A stretch of 64,000 nt of DNA, taken from Pomphorhynchus laevis. Lineage: Eukaryota; Acanthocephala; Palaeacanthocephala; Echinorhynchida; Pomphorhynchidae. Shown in pieces: positions 26,401 to 39,090 of the stretch (position 1 is its first letter; the number at the start of each line of letters is the position of its first letter). The position numbers and the translations under genes are program-made. A model generated the notes under the pieces. The model did not search any database, was not told where the DNA came from, and was given only the letters and a program-made list of their open reading frames with translations. The stretch covers positions 62,001 to 126,000 of the forward strand of contig WNNJ02002038.1 of NCBI GenBank assembly GCA_012934845.2, in the 5' to 3' direction.

Positions 26401-29280
26401 ATTTTTATATAATTTCGGATTCCAGGTTAGGAATCCAGTTACATGTTAGGTTTAAAATAATTACCCAAACACTACGATTACCAAGTTTCTGGCAAAGCAT
26501 TTTTTATTATAAAAAAATAAACTGAAGTTGTGAATAAGCACTATCTACATAAAAGTACGAATTGTAAATACGAAACGGTTCGCATTACAGAAATCTTTCA
26601 AAAAGATAATCAAAATACAATCTTAATTTTGATATTAAAATTTCTCTCAAAGTAAACATATTGAGTGCTACGAAATTGATTGTAAAGGTCATTTTAATCA
26701 ATTAAAATCAATAAAGTAAAGGCTTTTAAAAGTTGCTGTAATTGTTGGTTTAAGTGAAATATTCTTATTTCCAAAGGTGATATGAAGTAGATATTGAAAC
26801 GCTATATTTCGGTAACTACCGTTATCGAAAAGCTTTGAAGTATGATGATCATTTATTTAGTCACAATTTAGTTAGCATGATAAACACATTTTAATGAGAA
26901 TAAAATATACAAATCTATTTAATCCTTCATCAAAGTCGTCATTTGCATGTATATCGAATGGCGAATGTATGCCAAATGTAGCGTGCTTACATCGAATCGA
27001 AATCAAACATCCAATTTGATATAGAAATTAGTAGTAAAAGTTAATTAAGTATCCAATATTAGCACATAATTACGTTAAAATATTCATCAGTCATACTGAT
27101 TGATGGAATCATATCTAATTTCATGAATAAGATCAATTTTGTTGATCAAAAATGATGAAAAATGTAGGTTCAATAACCTACATTTTTCATATAATATATA
27201 AATATAGTATATCATAGTGCACGAGATAATATTTACTAATTAATTTTATAATACAATAAATAGCCATCAACAATTAACGCGGAAATTTCATATTATCACA
27301 GACGAAAATCACTGCCACAACATCTTAATTCTATTAATGCCTACTCTAACTATCATATTCATTTCTCTCAATAAGGATATTTAATAAGGCAAGCGAAATT
27401 TAATATATTATATTTAATTTTATTAAATTAATGAATTATGTAAAAAATCTATTAATTAGTATTTTTATTGTTGATATTTAAGCTACCTGTCAGCAACTTG
27501 TGCTTTAGCACTAGTGCTTCTCAGCAACGGTCCTGCTACATCCGTGTGTTTTAAAAGTTTGGGAATGCTGAAATCTGATCACATGGTACGGAAATGTATG
27601 ATAAAATTATATGATACGATAATACAAGATATGCATTATTCTCAGTAATTTTTGAAGGAATATATAAATATGGAATTTTGGAGCAGTGCCGATAAAACAC
27701 TAATTTATTTTTATATTTCGCTAACTGAAATATAAAAAATTCTATTTCTAACATCATCAGAAACAAAATGTACAATTTGTTCATATAAAGAAAAGAGAAG
27801 ATTTAGAATTTATTAAAAAATAACGAAAATAAGGAAGTGTTTTGACTTGACAATTTAAATTGCTGATGTGGGAAGATTGGACCACAATGATGTTTGTGCG
27901 ACCCTGTTGTAGTCAGAAAATGAAACGCTGATATCCTTTTTCATAAAATTAATAAGCTTAAACAAACCTTGATTTGTTTCTTGTAAATATCGAAAAGTAT
28001 TTTAGATTAAAATAATTACATGATACATTTTGCTCGTTCAAATGGCATCACTGATCTGCCAACGTTATTTGGCTGGGACTCGATTTAATATATTAAACAG
28101 TTTCAATTAAAAATAATTAATATTTTAAACATGAAGACAAAGGCAATAGACATTGAATAAAACTATGTTCTTTCACGAAATAATGCTTTTTATTTCATTT
28201 TGTTTTATATCTTTGAAGGTTCTTTTAAAGAAAATAAAAGTCAATGCTCTCCTTCGGGAGTGTAAGTATTAAAATGTGGCATTTTGTGTCAAATGTTGAA
28301 GTAACAAAGGAAATAACAAATAAAAACAGGAAAGTGAAATGATGATATAATTTCAGGCTGTGAGCAAATAGCTCTCTTTTCGAAAATAGCGAAAAGAGAA
28401 CTTACTCGTTATCGAAAGGAGTAGATCGGCAAAACGCTTGATTAAAATAATTTTGTAAATGTTTTATTTGAACCAAGAACAAAAATATTTTCACTTGAAT
28501 AGACAAGAATTTTAACATTTGACTTAGATTTAATTAATAATTATTATTTTTTGTAAATATTTGAATTTCGGGATCATTATAGAATGAAAGTTAAGGAAAT
28601 TTAAAAAATTAATTTAAAACACTAATCTATGCAGATTAAATAAATATTAAATTTCACTAAAATTAAGAAACCAAGCAATATTATACGTAATTTTAAAAAT
28701 GAACATTAAGTCTTTACTTTGTTTTTATCCAAAGAAAGCAAAATAAAGTTTATTGAATGTAAACGTGTAGTATATGAACACCACAGAGACAAAGGAAACG
28801 ATTTATAAAATAAAGTCGTTTTATCGTTAAAATAAAACGAGAATAGCAAAATAACATTTTAAACGAAAATATTAGAATTTAAAGAATCTTCAGAAATATA
28901 ATGCGATTTGACGGGAGTTTTCGAAAAAGTGAATAATGTTATCCCAAAATCTTGTTTGCACAAGTAAAATTTCGTTCAATGAACATTTGAATTCAGGCGC
29001 AATTTCTGTTCATTGTACAAACAACGTATTCTCAATTAAAATTCCAAATAGAAGTATAGCAGGCATCTACACTAATTTGCTTGTAATGCTGCGCATGTAA
29101 TATTAATAAAGAGTGAACCCGCTTCATCATCGGGTGCCCCTACGTTTCTCGACAACGCGACCTTGTGGATTTGACTTGTATATACATAGATGTCAATCTA
29201 AAGTGTATGCTCGAGGTTTGAACCACGTACATAGAGTTTATGTAGTATTTTTTATGAAGGAGAGTGAGACCATTCCGCGT
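26400..29280. other. AT-rich stretch without assignable genes
   Basis: No protein family or known repeat was recognised. A perfect 16-bp hairpin with a CAAT loop lies at 27155-27190. Near 27710 a block ATATTTCGCTAACTG resembles part of the 39091-39172 palindrome. Confidence 0.35.
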
Positions 29281-29286
29281 GAATTT

Positions 29287-29545
29287 CTTGTAAAACATGT
29301 AAGCCAGACGCGAAAGAATGACGAATGCCGTTTCGTCATCATCTTTTGGTGAAGCTGTAGTACTGATTTAGTACTCTATGATGTTACTAGAAAATTTTCT
29401 AGTACATCATTCAAATTGATTCATTCATTGATTGCCGTCTGCCAGTCCTCTGTATCCAGTAGTGGGGGATCTGGCACTGATGAGTCATTGTGATGACGAA
29501 AAGGCATTCGTCATTCTTTCGCGTCTGGCTTACATGTTTTACAAG
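29287..29545 (+). mobile_element. 259-bp element with perfect 43-bp terminal inverted repeats and a hammerhead core
   Basis: CTTGTAAAACATGTAAGCCA at 29287 begins a 43-base arm repeated exactly in inverted form at 29503-29545. The interior is shared with 20520-20745: hairpin ATGATGTTACTAG/CTAGTACATCAT, then the hammerhead core at 29477. There is no coding capacity. The perfect arms mean the inversion is recent or maintained. It could be a MITE-like element, or a hammerhead retrozyme relative copied back on itself. Confidence 0.65.
29477..29501 (+). ncRNA. Hammerhead ribozyme core in the 259-bp element
   Basis: CTGATGA, stem II GTCAT/ATGAC with TGTG loop, and GAAA are all identical to the core at 20661. 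Stem III is replaced by terminal-arm sequence, so this copy is probably not a complete ribozyme. Confidence 0.55.
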
Positions 29546-29879
29546 TATTTTTTATATAATATTATATAATTTTTTGATGTAAATTTATTAGAATCAATAA
29601 CAAAGAAAACATAAATGAGAAAAAGCGTAAGCAGTCTAAAACATTCATAAATACTCTTAATACTTAATGTAGTATAATACTACATAATACTTTAATACTT
29701 TGTGTAGTATTAATAACAACAATAATATTATGTAATATTATGTAATATTACTAACAAAAGTAATATATAATATTAATAATCAGATCAGCAAACTGAGTTT
29801 ATTTAAGTTGCAAAAAAACATTGAAATCTTAAGAATTTCTATAATTTAGATTTATTTAATACAAGAATTTAGAAAAATC

Positions 29880-30125
29880 AATTTTTTATTAATTGACTAA
29901 TAAATAATACACGATCCATTATACTGAAGATTATAGGTCTTCTGAATGAACTGCAATGTTATCAGGTTTCAGTCCCCATTCCTCGAGCCAAAATAGCAGT
30001 GAAGCTAAATACATGCTAATGACGTATTTCCACTCATTAAATTTGATTATTTAGTGAATCTTATTCTAATACAAAGTATATTGTTTATTAACCATAAAAA
30101 TGTGTACAGAATTTTTAATGGGGTC
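29880..30125 (-). mobile_element. Naiad tail fragment N3, degraded
   Basis: The minus-strand tail shows the AAATACAT..hairpin, the GCTAATG loop word and the CTGC-rich block at 29930-30060. Several stem positions have lost pairing. No RT sequence is recognisable next to it. Confidence 0.6.
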
Positions 30126-33100
30126 AAGTTCCTTGGCCTCATTCTAAAGTTTATCCTATTTAAATACTACTTTAGTTTAAAATATCACTAAAGTTATTTA
30201 AATAATAAAATTAATTATTTAATTTTAATTTTATTTAGTTATTTTGTTTCATGAAAATAATATCCATTACGTCAAATTTCGTTATTGAATTATTATTTTG
30301 GAATATAAAATATTTCACTTAACAGTTTTAATTTATTTAAGCTGTTAAAATTATTAATATCATGTTTTAATACAAATTGCAAATAAAATGTTTTTAGTAA
30401 AAATGTTTCTTCACTAAATAATATTCTAAATAATATTTTGTTGATTTATATATTTTACTGTATTTTATAAAATACAGTAAAATATAAAACTTGCAGAAAT
30501 ATAATGTCTTACCAATATATATTTTCAGTATTTAATAATAAATAACTTTACTTTGTTGGATAGGATTTTGCTTATCAATTTAGTTATTATAAATAAAATA
30601 TAAAACGTAATGTTACATTTCCAGTAACGAAAAAGTAACCTTTGATGAGTAACCCTTAATAAGTAACCTTATTACGAAAGTAACCTTTGATGCGATTTTT
30701 TTAAATAATTATAGTGTTAGCTGCTTATATGTGATATTTTTGATGTTCTAGTTTGAAGCATTACGCGATCTCGGAAACATCATTTCTACTCAAAAATAAT
30801 CTTCATTGGCATCTGAAGCAAATTTTATACGAATAAAAGCTTGAAGGTTTTAAATAGCATGAATAGTTGCTAATTAATACTGTAATAGTCAACCACTTGA
30901 CTATTTTCTGTTTGATTTTATTTTTGGTTAAAATATTACAATTATTTTATTACAATTATGTTACGTTAATATTACATTTATGTTACAATTATATTTTAAG
31001 AAAAAGTAAAATATACAGTTTCAATATAACGAGTTTATTTTCTTTGCATGTGAAACAGTATACACAAGGGAATAAAATCAATTATTCCTCCATTTAAATT
31101 CGTCCTTAGAATTAACAGCAATAAAATCAAATATTACATTATGGTGATTATTGATTTAAGATAATTGATTCAAATATAAATTAGATATATATTTAATTGT
31201 TATTAGACTGTTTAGAAAAAGGTTCGCTAAATTCCGATAGCTCATGATATTATCTTCATGAAATTACTAAAAGTCAATTTAAGGAATAAAGTTTAAATGG
31301 ATTACTTTATCCTTCTTTTTAAGAAAGTTAGATAGATTACTTTATCATTAATTTAAAGAAAGTATAAAAGCTATATATAAATTATTTAAATAGCTATATA
31401 TAAATCATATATAAATATATATGTGATTTATATATTTGACAATTTTCTGTTTGATTTTATTTATACTTTATTTTAAAATTATCTTATTGTAACTATGCTA
31501 CAACTATTACAAACTATAAAATGTTGCAAATATTACAATATTTGCAATATTAATATTAGTATTGCGACGATCCACAAGTGTTTTCCAGAAATATTTTTAC
31601 TAAGACAATGTACGTTATTAGAATGCCAAACCGACAATCTTTGTTCTTCACATTACTCTCTTGTTCTAACCAATTTATGGCTACCCGACTTTTATAGATA
31701 TCGGTTCAACTATTATAAATTCACCTCTCTCTATTCAATCAGCAGCTTAACACATATGCGGGGTAGATCTACTAAAATTGGACTCTTATCTTCGACGCAT
31801 TTTTGTTTAGTTTGAATCCAATGTGTCTTTTATTCAGGAACATAGCTGCATATTAAATATGTCCAAGCTTACAGATATTACGCGAAATATATTTTTCTAT
31901 ATCGAGCTTTTAACTACTCGAACTCTGTATAATCTACTAATTTAGTAGCTGTCGACTGTAAATATATTTTACAAGTTTTTAACTGTTGTAAGGTTGTCTT
32001 CCCACAGCCTTTAACAATATGAGCAAAGATAGATGCTTCTTAATGTTCAAAAAGGATGTTTAATTCATTCAATATTTTCAATATTAATAATAATTAATTA
32101 TAATTATTAATTAATAATTATTAATTAATTATTTACGATTAATTAATCATAAATTTATAATTAATTATAACTTATAACTTATAATACTTATAACATAATG
32201 AAATTTAAAAAGCGATTTATATACTTTAAAATACACGGTAGAGACCATTGATTTGAAGAACTAAAAATTGGTTTATAAATTTTGTAAATACCAAATCTGT
32301 ATTGGAATCGAAATTATGTTTTGCAGGCATGAATTAATTGCATATTTGATTTGATCATTTTGTTTGTTCAAAATGCGCTTTCAATCTCAAAATGCTATTT
32401 TCTTCAGTATTTATTACATAATCGAACGCATAAGATTCCGTTAATGAATTTGAAACAAACCTTATAACACGAAAATCGTGTTATTTACTAAATTGTAGAA
32501 TAAGAATATCTCCGTTTAGATGAACAGTCTATTGAAATTGTGTAATAGAACACGCGTGTCAAACTAAAATGCAAGATATCATTGTAAGCAACCAAATTTC
32601 AAATGAAATGTTGATATTTAAAACTACCATTACAATATTAAACAGTAATATATCAAAATATGTAAATATTTAGTTTATAAAATAAGTATCGAATTACTTG
32701 AAGAAGCCATCTTATTTTATCTGCAGATATGGCAAATAAATAAAGAAAATAAATCTAAATTATTAATCATGTTGATCAAAATTTTCTTGTTTCAAACATA
32801 TTATACAATTCAAAACCTAAGAGAAGTGAAAGTTGAGAGATCAGGGCTACAGGGGCAATATTCGTGATAATTCAATTTAACGAATTGAAATATGTGAAAT
32901 TTGTGAAATTTGAAAATTGCGAAACCGTTTTAAAGTAACAGATTAAGTAGCAAACTTTCAAATTCGGAAGGTTGCGAAACTGTTCGAATTGTATTTGTAT
33001 TTAGAAATTATAAATTAAAAATTAAAGATTATAAATTTAAATAACTAGATAGAGAATCAATAATTCACAATAAAAATAAAAGAAAATTCATAAAATTAAC

Positions 33101-33880
33101 GAAATAATATAACTAAAGATTAATTAAATCATTATTTTCCATATAAATGTAAAAAAAACAAACTTAAAAATATAGATATTGATTCTCTAGATGCTGTTAC
33201 GTTTTGTTTCTTATGATGCTACAAAAGTCCAAGTATAAAAACTAGCACTCTAATAACTATATTGATGAATTAAATTACTTTTAATCTCTTTAACCGGAAA
33301 TAATAAATTTTCACAAGTTTTTTACTTACTTATAATCAAATATAGTACAAAATGTTTATTTTTTGATAAAATAAAATCTGATCATTTAAAACATAAATGA
33401 TGTTTTTTGCCACTTAACATTTCAACGTGATTTTTAAGAAAATCATGAATACCAAAATCAAACGAACAGTAATATACCCATCGATAATTGTTATTTCAAT
33501 TTGGAAATTGCTTACTTTTAGTTCTTAGATAAAGGCTGCATACGACATTGACATTACGAAATAGAGAGAGCAAAGCAAAACAAATTCAAACACAACAAAA
33601 AAGATGACTCGAATAAGAAGCAAAATATTTTTGTTTTCATAAGCAATTGATGCTTTCTGTGTAATTTGACCTAAAACACTTGGTGTGATTTAACTATGGG
33701 TAATCATTATTTTACGGTAGAAAACTATAAACTGAATTTTTGTACTAATTTTCAACCAAATTTGATGAATTTTATTTCTATTTCTAATAATGGAGAAGTT
33801 AAAATCAACAAAATATTATTAAAATATTAAATATACAATTTATAAATAAAAAATATAATTAAGAATAACTTTAAATTATA
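30126..33880. other. AT-rich stretch; perfect 38-bp palindrome, otherwise nothing assignable
   Basis: A perfect 19-bp palindrome with no loop lies at 30449-30486. A small repeated word AAGTAACCTTTGATG appears near 30628 and 30679. An open stretch at 31495-31815 has no recognisable motif. Low-complexity TTAATTAA-type sequence fills 32085-32200. I see no gene. Confidence 0.4.
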
Positions 33881-33889
33881 AGGCGAAAA

Positions 33890-34130
33890 AATTTGATGGA
33901 TAATAAAATTGTGTTTTGTATTAGAATAAGATACACAAGATAATCAAATTTCATCAAATGGAATACGTTTTTAGAATGTATTTGGCCCTTCTGCTAGGCT
34001 GGATCGATGAATTGGGGCCAAATTATGATAACATAGAACTTCCTCATGATGACCTCTAATCTTTATTCTGATACAACGTCTATTATTTATTAGTCAGTTC
34101 GTAAAAATTGATTTTTATTTTAAATTTTAA
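33890..34130 (+). mobile_element. Naiad tail fragment N4, degraded
   Basis: The plus-strand tail runs from TTAGAATAAGATAC near 33921 through TGTATTTGGCCCTTCTGCTA to CTGATACAACGTCTATTATT near 34067. Partial GGCCC/GGGCC pairing survives in the structured domain. No RT sequence is attached. Confidence 0.65.
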
Positions 34131-34461
34131 ATTTTAACTTAAAAATAGAATAGCATCTTATATAACTACTTATTATTTATCTTTAAAATATATAAAATAA
34201 TATATATATAATTTTATCTATAAAATACGTAGATTTAGTTATCTGATCTGATTTGTTTAATTCCATGACATATCTACCTCAAGTAAATATTATCGAATAT
34301 ATTCCCAGAAGAAAAAACGTGTCAAATATGTGTATATATTATATTTTCATTATATGCATAAATTATATATTTACGAGAAAAAAGATATAAATATCAATAA
34401 AAGCAGACGAGTCGAGTGATCGTCAGCAGGCATTAAAAGAACCGAAACGTAGGTATTGGAT

Positions 34462-34508
34462 CAGTAGCTGATGAAGTACAACCAATACTGAAATGTAACG
34501 TACTGTTG
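34462..34508 (+). ncRNA. Hammerhead-like ribozyme motif
   Basis: CTGATGA (34468-34474), stem II AGTA/TACT with a 7-nt loop, and GAAA (34490-34493) are followed by a short stem III of three pairs (one wobble) and a GTA cleavage triplet ending at 34502. Stem I pairs CAGTAG at 34462-34467 with CTGTTG at 34503-34508, including two wobbles. This is the minimal type-I layout with a tiny stem III known from PLE hammerheads. Related flanking sequence recurs near 35305-35355. Confidence 0.5.
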
Positions 34509-35660
34509 TTGGCTTATAGATAAGATTAAAGTAGAGTGCAATGTCACCAGACGAATTTCAATCAATTAAAATCAATTTATAATGAAATACACTCGCTATC
34601 CGTTAAATGTATTGAAATGTGATATTCTTAACAGTATTTCATTTAAAGTATCTTCCATAAAACCTAAATTGAACATTTCTTTAATATTTCGTATTCTAAC
34701 GAAATATTAAAGAAATATCTAACGAAACGGTACACTATTTATAAAGTATCTGTAATAATAAAAATAATGTTAATGGAATACAATATAATTTAGACAAACA
34801 GCTCTGAACTAAAAATTGTAACATCTTCACAGGACAATCGACGATTCAAATATGATGTTATGCAGAATATTTAGACATTCACGAATAAGTTCCATAAGTT
34901 GTAATTATCTCTTTGGGAAAACATGCCAATTAAACATTTAAATAATTTTACTTATATTTTACTCGAATTTCGAATGACTAACTGTAATAATTAGCAAATA
35001 CAGTTTGTAATTTGTAATAATTAATTAACTTAGGTTTGGTATAATTATCTTTTATTTATTATAAAAGCGAGTGATTTTGTTGCGACGTTTCACTACAACT
35101 TATTCTAGCATAATTCAAAATGCTTAGTTTTCAAGTACTTTATATGAAATTGCACTTTGAAACCTCGTAGATATTTGCACTGTAACTATAGACATTTTCT
35201 TTATAAAGCCAATATTGATGATAAAGAAGGTTTATATTTAGATAAACGTTTATATCTAGGTTTACATCTAGATATATTTAAGCTAAATATATATCTATAT
35301 TTAGCTAAAAGATAGGATTAAAGTGTAGTGCAGAATTAAATCGACATCAGAATTTCAATGGTAACAATGACTGCACAGGTATATCAACTTAAAATTAGGA
35401 AACAAACTAAATATGTCTAGTTTGATAATAGTATTAACTGTGAAAAATAGGTAGGTTTTCAAATTGAAGGTAGTACCTTCCCCTACCAACGCTGATTTGT
35501 AAATCATCGTACTTATAAATAAATAACTTTTTTCACCACTATCAGGAATAAACACTGTCCAGCATTATATCAGACAAAGAAATAGATCCGAATTATTCTC
35601 GCAATATTCAAAGTCGCTACGGATACAAAATCTTCATATGTGTGATGACACACTTAAACA

Positions 35661-35704
35661 AAGGTGGACGCGTTTCGCTCTAACGGAGCTCATCAGTACC
35701 GTGA
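35661..35704 (-). ncRNA. Hammerhead ribozyme, tandem unit 1
   Basis: The minus strand reads CTGATGA, stem II GCTC/GAGC with a CGTTA loop, GAAA, then ACGCGTC with a two-pair stem III and GTC cleavage triplet. Stem I is weaker than in unit 2 because of one mismatch next to the core. Confidence 0.75.
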
Positions 35705-36274
35705 CTTCTATAATCATCTATAGGCACCTTAACATACGCTTAAACCGTGTTTAAAGCTCGAAAAGCAGAACTACCCGTTAATACGCTCGCATACCCTATA
35801 TGCGAGCGTCACGAAAACGGCTTTGGCAAATATACAAGGCTGATGTTAGTAGTCAGGGTGTATGGAATAGGAATTTAGGCCATACGAGCACATGCTTAAA
35901 CAATGTCTAAAGCTCGAAAAACAGAACTACCATTAATCTGAATCATCAGAGGGAATTTAGCATAAGCTCTGTGCATGGCAATGCGTAATGCAGTTTAACC
36001 ATACATTAGGCACTAAATTCATTTTAATAAAAATGCTGTTTTACAGGGACACTTTAAAGTGTACAAATATATAAAATATAATTTGTCGTTACACCTGCCC
36101 TGGGACACTCAATGGTGTACTCATAAATTAATTACTGTTTTCCTCACAAGGAGGCATAAACACCAGGCAGTATTCTATACTCATCAGACCAAGAAATAGA
36201 ACCGAATTATTCTCGCAATATTCAAAGTCGCTAGGTATGCCCAGTCATCCTATGTGTGACGACAAACTTCAACA

Positions 36275-36316
36275 ACGGTAGAAGCGTTTCGCTCTAACAA
36301 AGCTCATCAGTACCGT
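36275..36316 (-). ncRNA. Hammerhead ribozyme, tandem unit 2
   Basis: The minus strand reads stem I ACGGTA, CTGATGA, stem II GCTT/GAGC (one wobble) with a TGTTA loop, GAAA, then a TTC triplet followed by TACCGT, which pairs perfectly with ACGGTA over six bases. Stem III has lost its inner pair. Together the two units suggest an ancestor reading GAAACGCGTCTACCG. Confidence 0.75.
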
Positions 36317-36599
36317 GACTACAATAATCATCCATAGGCACCTTAACACGCGCCTAAACAATTTTTAAAGGTTGAAAAGCAGAACTACCCTAATCTGAAT
36401 CATCAGAGGGAATTTAGCATAAGCTCTGTGCATGCCTATGCGTATTGCGGTTTAACCATGCATCAGGTACTAAATTCCTTTTAATAGAAATGCTGCTTTA
36501 CAGGGACACTTTCAAGTGTACAAATATATAAAATATAAATTGTTGTAACACCTACCCTGGTACACCCAAGGCGTTACAGGAAGTAACAAAGGAAGAATT

Positions 36600-37150
36600 C
36601 TATAGCCGGTTTTCAACGCGAAATTCACTTCATGTAATCTACCAACTATTCAGTAGATAATAAAGCGTCCATGACAGGATCACCAGTCCCGATTTCAATC
36701 GATCTTCATGATCTCAAACTAATAAATATATATACCCAATTGGAAATAAAAGATCAGTTCGGATAAACAACCGTAGAGCGGATATTAAAGCTTGTCGTAT
36801 AAATGCAGATGGACTGGCATCACACCTCATTAAGAATCCAACACATGAAATTTCAGTTGCAGTAATTGAGGGAAATATTCCAAACACTGCAAAAGAAAAA
36901 GTAAGGAACTCTATTGGATAGCACAATTAATGAACTCTATTGGATAGCACTATATATGACCTTAAAAAAATTTGGGATCTATTATACATACAATGTACTG
37001 AAGAAGGGCAGTTAGCCCGAAAGCTTTACAAGAAATTGCTCTCGACTTCATTTCCTGTTTTTTACGGCAATTATTACTCATGTATCATTCAATGGATGAT
37101 CCGGGACAGCGTCTTGTCAGTTTCTTTCGGACTTTCGAATATATGATCGA
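36600..37150 (+). pseudogene. Unassigned coding debris beside the hammerhead repeats
   Basis: A plus-strand stretch near 36755-36917 reads in part INNRRADIKACRINADGLAS then NPTHEISVAVIEGNIPN. Near 36960 another reads LKKIWDLLYIQCTEEGQLAR. These look protein-like, but I recognise no family, and the frames do not connect. Confidence 0.25.
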
Positions 37151-37240
37151 ATCCATGACGGATACTGACTGGCAGCTTCAATCTGCATTTTCATTATATA
37201 TATTTATATGTATTTATATTTATATATATTTATATATAAT

Positions 37241-37874
37241 GGTGTTGCTTGATAGACTGGACTTGGACTTCGATTCACAACTTTCAGTCACCATGTCACT
37301 TCTAGACTATCACTTAAGCATCGAAATGATGAGTACCCGGCAACATTCATCAGTAGAATGAAGTACCCACTGGTCGTTTCGGTTGCCTGTGTGACATTGT
37401 GAATAAAGGCGTTTCCGACACTTTGCTTAATTGTCTGAGGATTACGCTCTTGTTCATATCGAATTGCTATGTAGAGCATCCTTAAACACTAGGCAGAGGT
37501 TGTTGCTGAATTGTACTTGAACTCGTTGGATCCTTAATGGATACGGCATGTATAATGATGGTGCTGCATTCCGTATCCCTTAAGTATCCAACAAGTGCAG
37601 CGACAATTCAACAACAACCTCTGCCTAGTGCTTAAGGATGATCCACATAGCAATTTGATCTGGAAAAGAGCGTAAGCCTCAATTAATTAAGCAAAGTGCC
37701 GGAAACGCCTTTATTCATAATGTCACCTACTCAGACAACCGAAACGATCAGTGGGTACTTCATTGTACTGATTAGTGTTGTCTGGTATTCATCATTTCGA
37801 TGCTAAAGTGATCGTCTAGAAGTGACATGGTGACTGAAAGTCGTGAATCGAAGTCCAGTCTATCAAGCAACACC
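37241..37874. mobile_element. 634-bp fold-back element (near-complete palindrome)
   Basis: GGTGTTGCTTGATAGACTGG at 37241 is matched in inverted form by the block ending at 37874. Pairing continues, with scattered differences, through about 300 bases per arm to a short centre near 37550-37567. The arms differ by small indels, so it is not brand new. No coding frame is evident. It resembles a fold-back DNA transposon or a long snap-back insertion. No clear target-site duplication was seen. It lies just outside the 3' end of COX15. Confidence 0.7.
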
Positions 37875-38044
37875 ATTTTTATAAATGCCGATTTTCATGA
37901 GAAATCCTGGACCGTTGTTTACGCAGCGCATCTGTGCACCACTATTATATACAGTTTATCAAGTTGGTTGACTTTAAATTTGATAATTTTAAAAATGAAA
38001 TTTGAAAAAATAAGCAAAAAATTCTTATTGTATATTTTCATACA

Positions 38045-38439
38045 CTATTTGCATAATACTTTTAACAACCATAACACAGAAGTTAACATTGCCATTGAGT
38101 TTATCTGATGAGCTGATGCCATCGACACAGGAACTCCGTATAAAACAGTGCAAATTCCTAAACCCATCTGTAAAAGACTAGAATGGAGAACTGCTGTAGC
38201 CGGACGCTTTAATAAACTTATATTTCTACATTTCTTGTATAAGTATGCAGCTAAACAAACGCATGATATTCCTGCTATTCTATGATTAAATTGAACTGCG
38301 GCGGGATTTTCCAATATATTTTGTATGTGATTCGTGTATTTAGAGCTCACATAATCATCTGGAACAAAGCTGTTACCCATTAGTGGAAATGTGTCGTATA
38401 TCATTCCAGCATCGAGCCCAGCCACTAACGCACCAATCA
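38045..38439 (-). CDS. COX15: COX15 heme A synthase, last exon
   Basis: COX15 converts heme O to heme A for cytochrome c oxidase and spans the mitochondrial inner membrane. This exon follows an AG acceptor at 38441-38440. It reads IGALVAGLDAGMIYDTFPLM, then VQFNHRIAGI, then GVPVSMASAHQINSMAMLTS and ends WLLKVLCK. The NHR and AHQ histidines are the C-terminal heme-ligand pair of the CtaA/COX15 family. The end aligns with the natural family C-terminus. The exon begins with two bases of a split codon (TG), so the upstream exon should end in phase 1; see exon 1 for the conflict. Confidence 0.9.
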
Positions 38440-38581
38440 CTTTCATTCGAATACAAAATATGTAATTTAAAAAATTGAATGAACCTTGCTTACTGTTTAA
38501 ATTATAAAACTTTAATACGAAATGTTAAATACTGCATATAAATTTTAAATAGTTGATAATGATCCATTATAGATAAAGAAT

Positions 38582-38617
38582 TATTGGAGTTGGATCAAAG
38601 AAGATCCAACTCCAATA
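38582..38617. repeat. Perfect 15-bp hairpin
   Basis: TATTGGAGTTGGATC pairs exactly with 38603-38617 across a 6-base loop. A related single-arm sequence (ATTGGAGCGGATCAAAG) appears near 39054. Confidence 0.7.
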
Positions 38618-39090
38618 GAAAATAGAAAATATACGACATAGAAAATATTTATAGAAAATATACGACACAATTAATTTGTTACGAATTCTTTTAATTTTCG
38701 AGATTTTAACTTCTTTCAATCTTTTTAGGCCAATACATTTTATTTAATTTATATTAATTTATTTCTCATATTGATGATTTAATATTGTGCATCCCATCAT
38801 TACATCAAGAAGAAATATAGTATGGAAAGACGAATTCGTAAAGGATTTTGAGAAAGGCATAATCAAAGCTTAATTCCATTCTTGTTAATTAAAGTTTGAG
38901 ACCATTCATGTTACTGACACACTTCAATGATATGTATGGTGGACAATGAATGGGTGAGGAAATGAAATGTAGAAAGGCACGATCGACCAGATATTTATTA
39001 TTTATTTATAATATTTTAAATATTTCCTTAATGATCCATTATTGATAGATAATTATTGGAGCGGATCAAAGAAAAGAAAAAATTATTTTT

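Larger units (their letters stand above)
35545..36600 (-). mobile_element. Tandem terminal repeats of a hammerhead-bearing PLE or retrozyme
   Basis: Two similar units in direct tandem, about 614 bases apart, share long blocks (GAATTATTCTCGCAATATTC at 35590 and 36203; AATCTGAATCATCAGAGGGA at 35936 and 36391; GTGTACAAATATATAAAATA near 36059 and 36517). Each carries a hammerhead on the minus strand. Tandem pseudo-LTRs with a hammerhead are a hallmark of canonical PLEs and of non-autonomous retrozymes. No RT or GIY-YIG frame was found beside them, so the autonomous partner is not shown here. Confidence 0.65.

Noticed and set aside
31495-31815. 106-residue plus-strand frame as a gene
   Set aside because: No recognisable motif, no splice context, and composition consistent with chance in this region.
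32085-32200. Origin-like or regulatory AT repeat
   Set aside because: It is low-complexity TTAATTAA-type sequence with no specific motif; such runs occur in several places.
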